The notes: generated by a model from the sequence alone, not told the origin. A stretch of DNA of 64,000 nt from Aquamicrobium sp. (GCF_023954335.1 NZ_JAMLIE010000001.1:1054001-1118000), one strand, 5' to 3'. Shown: positions 1-8,983, numbered from the stretch's first letter. Program-made: numbers and translations.

Positions 1-779
1 CGTGCCATCATACGGGGCTGCGCAGCCTGACTGAGATCCAGCTGCCTTCCGGAGGACTTCACCCGGTGACGGGTTACGAAGGCGCCTGCATGACGTGCCA
101 TCAGGGACGCGCTTCCACGGCGACCATCGAGAGGGCGGTCGGAGCCTCTCCGGACGACGAGGTCAATCCTGAACTCGGCTTCGTCAATCCGCATTATGCA
201 ATTGCCGCAGCAACGCTGCTCGGCGGCGACGGCGTGCTCGGCTATCACTACCCCGGCAAACAGTACGAGCCGCGCTTCTTCCATGCGCGGCCCGTGGCGA
301 CCTGCATCTCCTGCCATGAGCCGCATAATCTCACCGTCGCGGAGCAAACCTGCCTCGGCTGCCATGAGACCGGTGACCCCAAGGCAATCCGCATCTCCCG
401 GCAAAGCTTCGACGGCAGCGGCGATCTTTCGAAAGGAATTCACGCAGACATCGTGGCAAACAGGCAGCGGCTGTTCAGGCTCATCCAGGACTACGCCCGC
501 GAGATGGCCGGAACTCCTTTGGTCTATGACGGCGGACGGCACCCGTACTTCTTCGCCGATCACAATGCCGACGGCCGGGCCGACCAGCGTGAGGGCGCGC
601 CGGTCGCCTATGCGAGCTGGACACCCAGACTGCTGAAGGCGGCGTACAACTGGAAGTTCGTCGGGGCGGATGCGGGAATCCATGTCCACAACCCGCACTA
701 TGCGCTACAACTCCTCTACGATTCCGCAGAAGACATCTCGAAGGCGCTGGGCAACGACCTGACGGGCATGGCACGCTGA
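1..779 (+). CDS. multihaem cytochrome c, 3' part (gene enters from left edge)
   Basis: The reading frame is open to the left edge and ends at TGA 777-779, so only the C-terminal part is visible. The first two codons read Cys-His, the end of a haem-binding CxxCH, and three complete motifs follow: CMTCH, CISCH and CLGCH at about residues 29, 101 and 117 of the visible part. At least four covalent c-type haems are therefore expected, in a periplasmic electron-transfer protein. A DHNADGRAD stretch near the C-terminal third resembles a calcium-binding loop. A GTG at 66 could be mistaken for a start, but the haem motif and open frame upstream argue the gene is longer. The partner enzyme is not visible. 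It converges with the metal ATPase remnant that follows. Confidence 0.8.
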   Translation, partial: CHHTGLRSLTEIQLPSGGLHPVTGYEGACMTCHQGRASTATIERAVGASPDDEVNPELGFVNPHYAIAAATLLGGDGVLGYHYPGKQYEPRFFHARPVATCISCHEPHNLTVAEQTCLGCHETGDPKAIRISRQSFDGSGDLSKGIHADIVANRQRLFRLIQDYAREMAGTPLVYDGGRHPYFFADHNADGRADQREGAPVAYASWTPRLLKAAYNWKFVGADAGIHVHNPHYALQLLYDSAEDISKALGNDLTGMAR

Positions 780-821
780 ACAGGACCTTGGGACACGGAC
801 AACGGTTCGAGGACCCGTCTG

Positions 822-2030
822 CTACCGCCCTTGGCGCGGTACTTGTCTGCGGTACGCTTGCCGCGGGAGAGGCATCCCTGTGCTGGCCGGGGCGGGCCGT
901 TTTTCCGACGGCAGCTTCCTTTCTCCGCGGCGGATCGGGTCCCTGAGCAGGCGCAGCCCATTGAGCACCACCAAGACGGTTCCCCCTTCGTGACCGATCA
1001 CGGCAAGGGGGAGAGGAAGCTCGAAGAACAGGCCACCTGTCACGAGGATCACCATGGCCCCCATGGCGAAAGCGAGGTTCTGACGGATGACCCGCGAGGT
1101 GCGCCGCGCCAGACGATGCGCCTCCGCAAGCCGCCCCATGTCCTCTGACAAAAGAGCCACGTCCGCGGCCTGGAGTGCAACGTCCGATCCCGCCGCTCCC
1201 ATGGCGATCCCGACATCGGCGCGCGCCAAGGCTGCGGCGTCGTTGACGCCGTCGCCGACGAAGGCGACCTTGCCCATGGAAGCCAGTTCGCCTGTCACCC
1301 GGACCTTGTCCTGCGGCAGCATGTCGGCATGGATCTCCTCGGGCTTCAGGCCGAGTTCCTTTCCTATGCGCAAGGCTACCGGACGTCGGTCGCCCGTCAT
1401 CATGACGATCTGCCTGACGCCTCCGTCACGCAGGGCTGCCAGCGCCGGACCGGACGTTGTGCGGGCCTGGTCCGCGATGGTCACAGCTCCCATGACCTGT
1501 GAATCCCGCCCGACATAGATGACCGTCTGCGTGTCGGCGGCGAGCGCTTTTAGCATCGGATCGTCGATGGATGCGCCCATCTGTGCGGCGAGGCGCGGAT
1601 TGCCTGCCCACACCTGGCTCTCCCCATCCCTGCCGACCACGCCGGCGCTCGGGCGGGTAGTTGCCTCCTTCACATGGACAGGCTTGATGCCGCGGCCGGC
1701 GGCCTCCTCGCGGATAGCCGCCGCGCTGTGATGTTCCGACTGCGCTTCGATTCCCGCGAGCAGGGACAGGAAACTCCATTCGTCACCGTCAAGCGCGACA
1801 ACCCCGGTGACCGATGCCCTCCCGGACGTCAACGTTCCTGTCTTGTCGAAGGCGAATGTGTCGACTGCAGCGAGGGTTTCGAGAGCGGCCCCGCCCTTGA
1901 ACAGCACTCCGCCGCGAGCGGCCGCCGACAGCGCCGACAGGATTGCGGCCGGCACCGAAATGACGATTGCGCACGGGCTTGCCGCAACCAGCAAGGTCGC
2001 AGAGCGGTATAGGGCCTCCTCCCAGTCGCG
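822..2030 (-). pseudogene. P1B-4 type metal-transporting ATPase, N-terminally truncated
   Basis: The 3' part of a heavy-metal P-type ATPase. Visible are the membrane metal site SPC (not CPC), the phosphorylation motif DKTGTLT, a SEHH segment where most relatives have SEHP, the hinge motif GDGVNDA and a late membrane motif HEGGT. SPC with HEGGT is the signature of the P1B-4 (CoaT/CtpD) group, which exports cobalt, iron or zinc. Roughly the first half of a normal protein (first membrane helices and actuator domain) is missing. The homologous frame continues past the first usable start (TTG at 1994) to about 2030 (residues WEEALYRSATLL), where it runs into a helicase remnant on the same strand. 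A working pump is not expected. It could be a translated fragment, since no internal stop is seen. Confidence 0.85.
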
Positions 2031-2320
2031 CCCTAGCCAGTAGGGCGGTCTTCTGTTCGGCAGAAAGGCGGTCTCGGCGCATTGCGATGCAAACGAGATG
2101 GCGGTGCTCGACTGGCAGCGACATAGGTTCTCTTCATGAATGTCGCGCGATTCGATGCGGCGGTTTTCGGGTGCTCTGGATCGAACACTGGTTGCAGATC
2201 AAGATCGACCAGAAAGGGAACCATCTGTTCGCTATCGAACAGCGTGGGGAACTTGGTTTCGAGGATCAGCGTTGCGTCGCGGGCTTCGCCCTTGATCGCA
2301 TGAATCGTGGACAACCTCTA
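2030..2320 (-). pseudogene. UvrD/Rep-family helicase, C-terminal fragment
   Basis: This piece carries superfamily 1 helicase motif V (STIHAIKGEARDATLILE) and motif VI (TYVAASRA). After motif VI the homology moves to another frame (HLVCIAMRRDRLSAEQ), best explained by one extra base near 2113. A stop codon lies directly upstream of motif V in the same frame, so there is no start. Motifs I to III of a UvrD-type helicase occur at about 5.4-6.5 kb on the same strand. The two pieces may be halves of one gene separated by the intervening insertion, which is an inference from matching family, strand and order. Confidence 0.7.
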
Positions 2321-2356
2321 GCGAACTGCCATTTGGACTGACAAAGACATTTCCCT

Positions 2357-2583
2357 GTTGATTTCCACCAGGAACTGACCCGGGATTAGCGGATATTTCC
2401 ATCGAGAAGTGACCCATGTTTGAACCTTACCCCGCGTGTTTTCAGCGGGGGCTATGGAGTGATCGACATGGCGTTATTGAGCGTGATCCGACGCTGGCAT
2501 TTTCGAGAACATTTATCGATCCGGGAGATTTGCCGCAGGAGCGGATTTGTCCGTCGTCAGGGTTTTTGGGACAACAGGCGGCG
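2357..2583 (+). mobile_element. IS21-family end with istA 5' stub
   Basis: Two imperfect copies of a 21-bp sequence (2361-2381 and 2395-2415, 17 of 21 identical, pattern ATTTCC...GAA.TGACCC) lie in the same orientation. IS21-family ends carry such repeated transposase-binding sites next to the tip. Just inside, from ATG 2468 or GTG 2459, is MALLSVIRRWHFREHLSIRE, matching the N-terminal helix-turn-helix of IstA. The homology stops near 2547 and the element is cut by the IS3-family element starting at 2584. No istB remains, so this is a dead remnant. Confidence 0.7.
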
Positions 2584-2621
2584 TGAGCTAACGGAGGCTC
2601 TGGTCCATCAGGTTTGTCACA

Positions 2622-3598
2622 TTAGGCCGCTGCATCTCGATGAAGCAAGCGGCGCTGTTTGATGGTTTTGCGTTTGATCCTTTCCCTTTCCAGCGTGATG
2701 ATATCGCCGCGCCCGAAGTAGACGTCGGCAGGGGTGAGATTGTCGAGGCTCTCGTGGTAGCGGCGGTGGTTGTAGTGATCGACGAACGCCGCGACCTGCT
2801 GCTCGAGATCACCCGGCAGGAAGTAGTTTTCGAGCAGGATGCGGTTCTTCAACGTCTGGTGCCATCGCTCGATCTTGCCTTGGGTCTGAGGATGGCAGGG
2901 CGCTCCCGCGCGTATGTTCCATGCCCTTGTCGGATAGCCATGCGGCCAGGTCGGAAGAGACGTAAGAGGGGCCGTTGTCGGACAACAGCCGCGGCCGCTG
3001 CACCACCCGGCGCTGTCGCAGCCAGAAGCCTGCAGCGCGATGGTCAGCGTGTCGGTGACGTCCTCGGCCTTCATCGTGGTGCAGCCCAGGCGATGATGGG
3101 GCGAGAGAAGTCGTCGAGCACGGTCGACAGGTAGAACCACCCCCCAGCCGATCACCTTCAAGTAGGTAAAGTCGGTCTGCCAGAGCTGGTTGGGCGCCGT
3201 CGTCTTGTCGTGGAACTCATCGGCGGCCTTGATGACGATGAAGGCGGGGCTGGTGATCAGGTCGTGGGCCTTGAGCAGGCGATAGACTGGAGGATCCTGA
3301 GACGAAGTAGCCCCTCGTGTCGGTGAAGGTGACCGCCAGTTCCCGTGGCGACAGCTCCGGCTCGTTCAACGCCAGCTCAATGATCTGATCGCGTTTCTCC
3401 TCGGGGATGCGGTTCCAGACCCGTTCGCCGGGGCCTGCGATCCTCCAGCGCATCGACACCGCCGGCCAGAAACGGTCATACCAGCGATTGAAGGTCGAGC
3501 GCGGAATACCGAGTTTTTGCAGCGTGCGCCGCGCCGACAGATGCGACTGCTCGACGGAGCCGAATGATCTCCAGCTTCTCGGATGCGGGGTATCTCAT
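2622..3598 (-). pseudogene. IS3-family transposase OrfB, multiple frameshifts
   Basis: Begins MRYPASEKLEIIRL at 3598, then is broken by an extra base near 3555 and further frameshifts near 3290-3470, 3140 and 2930-3010. Pieces in different frames rebuild an rve-type DDE integrase. The first Asp lies in WQTDFTYLKVIGWG, the second in LLSDNGPSYVS, and the Glu in QGKIERWHQTLKNR. The last piece, ending in LLHRDAAA at 2622, is intact for about 125 codons. The number of separate small indels suggests long inactivity or poor local sequence quality. Confidence 0.78.
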
Positions 3599-3970
3599 TC
3601 GCTAATGTCGCCTCCATCCGCAATCATGCTTTTTTTAAGAATCCGCAGTTCCAGCGCCTGCTCGGCGACGACCTCCTTGAGATCGCGCGCCTCCTTGCGC
3701 AGAACCTTCACCTCGTCGCTGGCGGCGGCGCGCGCCGTATCCCCGGCAAGCCGCCGCTTGCCGGCTTCCAGGAATTCCTTCGACCAGGTGTAATAAAGGC
3801 TTCCGCGATCCCCTGCGCCGGCACAGCGCCGCGATCGACTCTTCGCCGCGCAAGCCCTCCAGCACGATGCGGATCTTCTCCTCGGCCGAATATTGCTTGC
3901 GGGTTGCGCGGCGGATGTCTTTGATGACCTGCTCTGCCGGCGCTTTCCCGGTTCCGGATTTCTGTCTCAT
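3595..3970 (-). pseudogene. IS3-family transposase OrfA, frameshifted
   Basis: The N-terminal part reads VIKDIRRATRKQYSAEEKIR, a helix-turn-helix OrfA typical of IS3 elements. After ALCRR the frame is lost. It resumes as SLYYTWSKEFLEAGKRRL and runs through a leucine-rich coiled segment (EQALELRILKKSMIADGGD) to TGA at 3595-3597. Two separate one-base deletions around 3825-3840 explain the change. The stop overlaps the ATG of orfB (ATGA). Confidence 0.75.
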
Positions 3971-4038
3971 CTTCGCTCCTTTGAAAGGCTACGATGAACC
4001 AGAAATCCTCCGTTCTCAGTTAAGCCGATTTGGTCCCA

Positions 4039-4947
4039 TCAGTGCTGACGCCGGACAGCCTCATGAAGGCGACCATAAAGCGTGGCGTAATCGGTTAGGC
4101 GCACGCGTCGGAACCGATCCGGCAGAAGTTCCGGTGGGATATCCTTCCAGCAGCCGCCCTGCGGGACATTCGCGACGCGTCTCCGATTGATCTCGGAGAG
4201 ATTACTCGCGTGATGGTTAGGCGCCAACCCCGATCCGTCGCGGACGAAGGTCTGGAAAGGTGTCGGGTCGCCGGCGATTGAAAGCCTCGCTACGGCATTG
4301 GTGTCCACATCTTCCGTAAGGTCACCAATCGCCTCCCGCACCGTCACATATTCCCGCAGATCCTCCGTGGCGATGGGTGCGTGGGTGTGCCTGGGAAACG
4401 TGGCGGGAATTTCATCAACTGTCGCGACCAGGATAAAGCGATTGCGGAGCTGCGGTAGGCCATAGTCAGCCATGTTCACGACATCCGCGAAGACGTGATA
4501 TCCTCGATCCTCGAAAAGCTTAAACAGCTCCTTGACGATGACGAGGTTGCGACCGTAGACAACGCCTGGAACGTTCTCCATCACGACACGACGCGGCTTT
4601 CGTCCGGCTGCCGTGAAGCCGTCCAGCAACCTGATGAAATGGACAAACAGGGCGTTGCGCGCATCTTCCAGGTGGAAAACGCCCATCGTGCTCACAGCCT
4701 GACATGTCGGTCCCGCGAAGAACCAGTCGATCTTTTCGATGCTAGCTCGCTCAACGACATTGGCGGCGGTAACGAGGGAGACGTCGCAGCAATCGACCAC
4801 GGCTTTCGGATGAGCTTTCCTGAAGGTGCGTGCGGCATTCGCGTCGATATCGAGCGCCCACCTGATCTCAAGATCGGGGATAGCTGCTGCGGCCCCGGCC
4901 GACATTCCGCCACATCCGGAATAAAGGTCAATTGCTGTAGGTCGCAT
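4039..4947 (-). CDS. C5 cytosine DNA methyltransferase, C-terminus replaced
   Basis: Transfers a methyl group from S-adenosylmethionine to cytosine in DNA. Motif I is IDLYSGCGGMSAG at residues 6-18. The catalytic motif IV is GPTCQAVSTMG near residue 80, with the nucleophilic Cys present. Motif VI is MENVPG and motif VIII QLRNRF. A target-recognition region follows, up to DYATLYGRLH. Relatives continue for roughly another 60-100 residues with motifs IX and X, but here the homology ends at about 4062 and a short unrelated tail reaches TGA at 4039, close to the end of the IS3 element. Loss of motif X probably damages the fold, so activity is doubtful. The ATG at 4947 is directly followed by motif I and is a good start. 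No restriction partner is visible; 4948-5163 holds nothing I recognise. Confidence 0.8.
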   Translation of the reverse strand: MRPTAIDLYSGCGGMSAGAAAAIPDLEIRWALDIDANAARTFRKAHPKAVVDCCDVSLVTAANVVERASIEKIDWFFAGPTCQAVSTMGVFHLEDARNALFVHFIRLLDGFTAAGRKPRRVVMENVPGVVYGRNLVIVKELFKLFEDRGYHVFADVVNMADYGLPQLRNRFILVATVDEIPATFPRHTHAPIATEDLREYVTVREAIGDLTEDVDTNAVARLSIAGDPTPFQTFVRDGSGLAPNHHASNLSEINRRRVANVPQGGCWKDIPPELLPDRFRRVRLTDYATLYGRLHEAVRRQH

Positions 4948-5163
4948 GATTCCCCCACTTTCACCGTAGGTAGTCTAAAGTAGTAACTCGCGTGGGTCGA
5001 GAAGTGCACTGTGGCATGTCCTACTGGTGCTCGCCTTCTTCGGCACGTGACAGACAGCTGAGTAAGCGCTAGCGCGCCGGATACGTTATGATCACCGGCC
5101 TCGACCTTCGCTTCAGGCGAACGCTGATCTTGGGGCGCATAGCCGCGTTTGGCGTGCACCAGC

Positions 5164-5392
5164 TCAAATGTCAGCTATTGGGTGAAGGCCAAGTTTGCCT
5201 GGATTGTTGGCGGCGCCGACGACGATGACGCCCGTCGAATTCGACGTGCCGTCCAGAAGCTCCAGCAGTCGATTGACGACACTGTTCCAATAATCCTCGT
5301 GGGATCGGTTATCCGAGGAACGTTTCGAGATGCCGTCAAATTCGTCGATGAAGAGAATAGACGGCGCATTAGCGGCAGCCTCAACTCGACAG
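5164..5392 (-). pseudogene. AAA+ ATPase sliver (Walker B region)
   Basis: In the frame ending at TGA 5164-5166 the protein reads EAAANAPSILFIDEFDGIS, then VVNRLLELLDGTSNSTGVIV and VVGAANNPGKL. These are the Walker B, linker and sensor 1 regions of a CDC48/FtsH-type AAA+ module. Neither the Walker A region before it nor the arginine-finger region after it is present. The piece is joined at about 5392 to the helicase fragment, which is in a different frame. Too short to be functional. Confidence 0.7.
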
Positions 5393-6472
5393 GGGGGCGG
5401 GTCTGGCCTAGGCGCTTTCTCAGCCTCTGCATATCAACAGCGCCGTCCTTGCGGCCGGCAACGCGCATGAGGTGTTGCCAGGCTTCAGCTGGACCATAAT
5501 GCGGCGCAGCCTTGTTCTCGATGCGCGCCGCCCAGAGATCCAGAAAGCGTCGTTCGGCACTAAACGGGTCAACAAAATCCGCGAAACAGATCGCCAGCCA
5601 TGCTGGCAGCGTTACCCCATATCCTGACAGGCGCAGCCGATGTGGAAGGTCACAGAATTGCGATGCCATCAGGACTTCAGCACGAGTTCGGAAGAGCAAG
5701 AGGTCATCGCTCGTGAAGTCCGCAACTTTCATTTGCGTCCACTTCAGCCCTTGCTGGTCCGCCAGCGCCCGGATTCTCTCCGCTGTCTGGCCGTGCAACC
5801 CGTCGCGGTGTTTTTGCTTGTCGAGCACATCACTCCGTAACTCGGAGAAGATCTTGCGAAGCCCGGGGGAGGACGTGCGATAAATCTCCTTGAGGACAAA
5901 ATTGGTGAAGCCGAGTGCCTTAACGCCTCGCAAGCGGTCGAGGAGCGGCTTGCCAGGTTTTGAGGCTCCCCCCTTGCGGCGTCCGATGCTGTCGTCGGAG
6001 AAGCCATAGATCGCCTGGGCCTCGTCGGCGAACACCGTGACTCCGCAGTCCGAAGGCAGCCGATTCACCAGAGCTTCGATCAAATCCGCTCGCTGCCCAA
6101 CGAGGTCCTGCGCCTCGTCAATGACGACGTGCTCGATCTGCGCCAGTTCGTCTGCCACGTCCTCATCAGACTTCAACAGCTCGATGACGCGGGTAATGTT
6201 CTCTTCGTAGGAACCGGTCAGCCTCGCATTCGGGTCGTGCCCGGAGTGGATGGACCACGCATGCGAGTCGATGGTCGCTATCCGGATGGCAAAGGCTGCA
6301 TCGCCAACGTAGGAATGCAGCCGTGCACGGATTTCCGCCACCGCTGTCCGCGTGAAGCTGATCATCCAGGTATTGCTGGCCTCGATATCCTCTTCGTTGA
6401 TCAGGTGCGCGAGGCGCGCGCAGGCGACGGCTGTCTTTCCGGTTCCGGGCCCCGCCTCAACGACCAGCCGGG
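5392..6472 (-). pseudogene. UvrD/Rep-family helicase, N-terminal fragment (in-frame fusion)
   Basis: Superfamily 1 helicase motor half. Motif I is VVEAGPGTGKTAVA, motif Ia MISFTRTAVAEIR, motif II VIDEAQDL, motif III VFADEAQAIYGFS and a motif IV-like LKEIYRTS follows. The homology ends near 5392 (KRLGQTRPP), where an AAA+ fragment begins in another frame; motifs V and VI are missing here and appear at 2030-2320. At the upstream end it has no start of its own but is fused in frame to a DUF35 N-terminus, giving one open frame from ATG 6722 to TAG 5175 (515 codons). The fused frame could be translated but cannot be a complete helicase. Confidence 0.78.
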
Positions 6473-6722
6473 CATCCGTGAGCGCGGGATGCGCGGCATG
6501 GCGCACGATCGTGTAGGTGAAGACCGTGCCCGTGCCCGATACGGGCCGCCAGTCGAACCGGGAGCTGCGGCAATGGGGGCAGTTCGGCATCGGCGGGTGG
6601 CGGAAGCGGGCGCATTCGGCGCAGCGCTGGATGCGCAGTTCGCGCCCGTCGATGAAATCCCAGTACGCCTGATCGTCCGGCGTGGGCGTGGGCAGGGGCG
6701 TACCTTCGGGCAGATAGCTCAT
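6472..6722 (-). pseudogene. DUF35 / OB-fold acyl-CoA-associated protein, C-terminally truncated
   Basis: Starts at ATG 6722 (MSYLPEGTPLPTPTPDDQAY), 16 bases after the stop of the CaiB-type gene upstream. The rubredoxin-like zinc knuckle is clear (CAECARFRHPPMPNCPHC), followed by the start of the OB fold (GTGTVFTYTIVRHAAHPAL). Full relatives run to about 130-150 residues. Here the homology stops after about 83 and the frame continues into the helicase fragment. DUF35 proteins normally partner a thiolase-like protein encoded next to them, which is absent, so the operon's downstream part seems to have been lost at this junction. Confidence 0.75.
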
Positions 6723-6738
6723 CGCCGGGATCCGTCCG

Positions 6739-7941
6739 TCACGAGCCTGCCGGTGCCGGCCAGGAGCCGTCGGCGAAGTCGGCGGTGTGCGCGCCGGGCT
6801 GCGCGCCGGGGCGCAGCTCTCCGGGCGTCCGCTCGAAACGCCACGGCACGCCGGCAACGTCGATCGCGCCCCAGTCCTTCGTCTGGAAGGTCGTGAGCAT
6901 CTCGTTCTCGAGATAGTGCACGTTGTGGCGGAACTCGTCGTAGCCGGTGAACAGCGCCGCCGGCACGCCGGAGCGGCGCAGGAGGTCGAGCCAGTACTGC
7001 GCGGGGTGGGTGATGAACGCGGCATCGAGGATCTCGATCAGCGCGGCCCGGTTGCGGATGCGGTCCGGATTGCGGGCGAAGCGGGCATCGTCGGCGAGTT
7101 CGGGCCGGCCGATCGCGTTGCAGAGCGCTCGCCATTCGCGCCGCGAGCTGGCGGTGACCGCAAGCGGAATGTCCTGGGTCCGGAACGCCTGGTCGGGCAC
7201 GAGATAGGTCACGGCGCTGCCCATCGGGGTCGGGGTCGAGCCCGACAGGTGCTCGGCGATCCGCACGCGCTGCAACGTCAGCGAGGCTTCGATCATCGTC
7301 ACCTCGACCAGCTTGCCCTTGCCGGTCTTGCTGCGCTGGAGCAGGGCGGCGAGCACGCCTTCGACGATGCACATCGCCGTCGTGCAGTCGAAATGCCCGT
7401 ACCAGCGCCAGCGCTGCAGCTTGCCTCCCGGCACGCCGTTGACGGAGCAGGAGCCGGTGAACGGCTGAAGGTGGGGATCGGTCGCGCCGACGCCGACCAT
7501 CGGTCCCTCCCGGCCGAAGCCGGAGGCGGAGGCATAGACGAGCCGGGGGTTGAGGGCCGAGAGCTCGGCATAGCCGACACCGATCCGGTCGGCGACACCC
7601 GGCCGGAAGTTTTCGATGAAGACGTCCGCCTGCCCGGCAAGGCGCTGGGCGGTCGCGCGTTCCTCGGGCTGCTTCAGGTCGAGGACGATCGCGCGCTTGT
7701 TGAAGTTCATCGACACGTAGGTCGTGCTGAGGCCTTTCTTGCGCGGCGTGATGTTGCGGATGAAGTCTCCCTGCGGAGATTCGAGTTTCACCACGTCGGC
7801 GCCGAGCTGCCCGAGCAGGGTGCCGGCCCAGGGTCCGACGGCGCCCATGCTCGCGTCGAGCACGCGCAGTCCGGCCAACGGTCCTTTCAACTTGCTCATC
7901 TGTCGGGGCTCCAGATCGAAAGAGATCGACGCGTCGTTCAT
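6739..7941 (-). CDS. CaiB/BaiF family (class III) CoA-transferase
   Basis: Intact 400-residue enzyme expected to move CoA between carboxylic acids through an aspartyl-CoA thioester. The N-terminus has PLAGLRVLDASMGAVGPWAG and LGADVVKLESPQGDFIR. NFNKRAIVLDLK and VFIENFRPGVADRIG follow, as in the family, and the expected catalytic Asp lies in the GVGATDPHLQPFTG region. ATG 7941 overlaps the stop of the upstream CoA-transferase by four bases (ATGA), so the two are translationally coupled. The substrate cannot be read from sequence. The surrounding ligase, second CoA-transferase and DUF35 remnant point to catabolism of an organic acid as its CoA thioester. Confidence 0.88.
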   Translation of the reverse strand: MNDASISFDLEPRQMSKLKGPLAGLRVLDASMGAVGPWAGTLLGQLGADVVKLESPQGDFIRNITPRKKGLSTTYVSMNFNKRAIVLDLKQPEERATAQRLAGQADVFIENFRPGVADRIGVGYAELSALNPRLVYASASGFGREGPMVGVGATDPHLQPFTGSCSVNGVPGGKLQRWRWYGHFDCTTAMCIVEGVLAALLQRSKTGKGKLVEVTMIEASLTLQRVRIAEHLSGSTPTPMGSAVTYLVPDQAFRTQDIPLAVTASSRREWRALCNAIGRPELADDARFARNPDRIRNRAALIEILDAAFITHPAQYWLDLLRRSGVPAALFTGYDEFRHNVHYLENEMLTTFQTKDWGAIDVAGVPWRFERTPGELRPGAQPGAHTADFADGSWPAPAGS

Positions 7942-8983
7942 GGCCGGTCCAGTTCGGCGAGAATTGCCGATCGGTGCTCGTCGAGGCGGGGCGCGCGGAT
8001 ATACGCGTCGCGCCGGGTTTCGCCTTCGAAGCGGAACGGAATGCCGATCTGGCGCGAGACGGCGTCGGGGCCGTCCTCGACATCGACGAGCGGCTGCAGC
8101 AGCCTGACCTGCTCGTTGTCGAGGACCTCGGCGTAGTTCTGGAACTTGACCGATATGCCGCCGAGATCGTTGATCAGCTTGCTGATCTCGGCGCAGGTCA
8201 TGCGGGCGAAGACCTCGCGGTACGGCCCGCCATGGGTGAAACGCCGATCGCCGAGATAGATGGTCGAACGCCAGTCCTCGTATTCGGGGTCGTCCACCAG
8301 ATGGCCGAGGCCGATCGCCTCGCAGAACCTGGCCCAGGCGGCGCGCTGCCCGTGCCGGAAGTCGAAGGTGACCTGGCCATCGCTGGCGTCCCAGCCGGTG
8401 TCCGCCGGCCAGCGCGGGCCGTTCAGATGAAACCCCGTCCAGTCGTCGGTGCCGCCACTCTGGGCCGCGAAAAGGATCGTCTTCATCGACAGGATGCTGC
8501 CGAGGGCGCTCACCTCGAAATACTGGCCCTTGCCGCTGGCTTCCCGCTCGATCAGCGCGGCGACGACGCCCTGGAAGGCGTGCATCGCCGTCGCCTGGCC
8601 GACGATCTCGAAGCCGACGCGGCAGGGCGTGCCGCCACGGTCGCCGACATAGCGGGTAAAGCCCGACATGGCCTGCACGGTGAGCTCGGAGCCCGGCAGG
8701 CCGGCGAAACGTCCGCGGCTCCCCATGTCGTTGATCTCGCACACGACAAGCCGCGGGTGTTCCTGTGCCGTCCGCTGCCAGTCGATGGCGCTCGGAGCGG
8801 CCGGGTCCTCGTGGACGAACAGCACGTCCGCGCCCGCCAGAAGCCGGTCGAGCGTCGCGCGATCGCCGCCGCTCGTCAGGTCGAGCGCTATGCTGCGCTT
8901 GCCGCGATTCATGTGGTGGAATATCGCGGCGTCGTCGCTGCCCGGGATCGGCAGTCCCCATTCGCGCGCGCGGTCGCCATCGG
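7938..8983 (-). pseudogene. CaiB/BaiF family CoA-transferase, N-terminally truncated
   Basis: Second class III CoA-transferase. Homology begins at about 8983 (SDGDRAREWGLPIPG) and continues through FHHMNRGKRSIALDL to the normal C-terminus at 7938. The usual first 60-80 residues (LAGxRVLDL and the CoA-pocket segment) are absent. The only in-frame ATG (8912) lies inside conserved sequence, so the product would lack part of the CoA-binding domain. Right at 8983/8984 the strand of homology flips to a ligase that is truncated in the same way. It overlaps the downstream CoA-transferase by four bases. Confidence 0.8.

Larger units (their letters stand above)
2584..4018 (-). mobile_element. degenerate IS3-family insertion sequence
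   Basis: The element is bounded by imperfect inverted repeats starting TGAG (left 2584-2610, right 3993-4018 read on the minus strand), both with AACGGAGG then TGGT and CATC. It encodes the two overlapping transposase frames expected of IS3, on the minus strand. Both frames are broken, so it should not transpose by itself. No target duplication is evident (2581-2583 and 4019-4021 differ). It interrupts the IS21 remnant on its left and abuts the truncated methyltransferase side on its right. Confidence 0.8.

Noticed and set aside
4039..4947. Active restriction-modification system
   Set aside because: The methyltransferase lacks its C-terminal motifs and no endonuclease gene is present.
4692..5159. 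155-codon minus-strand frame upstream of and overlapping the methyltransferase
   Set aside because: Half of it overlaps the methyltransferase in another frame, and the free half (4948-5159) has no recognisable motif or ribosome site.
8765..8983. Upstream extension of the ligase frame to 8765
   Set aside because: The 73 extra codons are antisense to the CoA-transferase and share nothing with ligase N-termini; the true homology starts at 8984.
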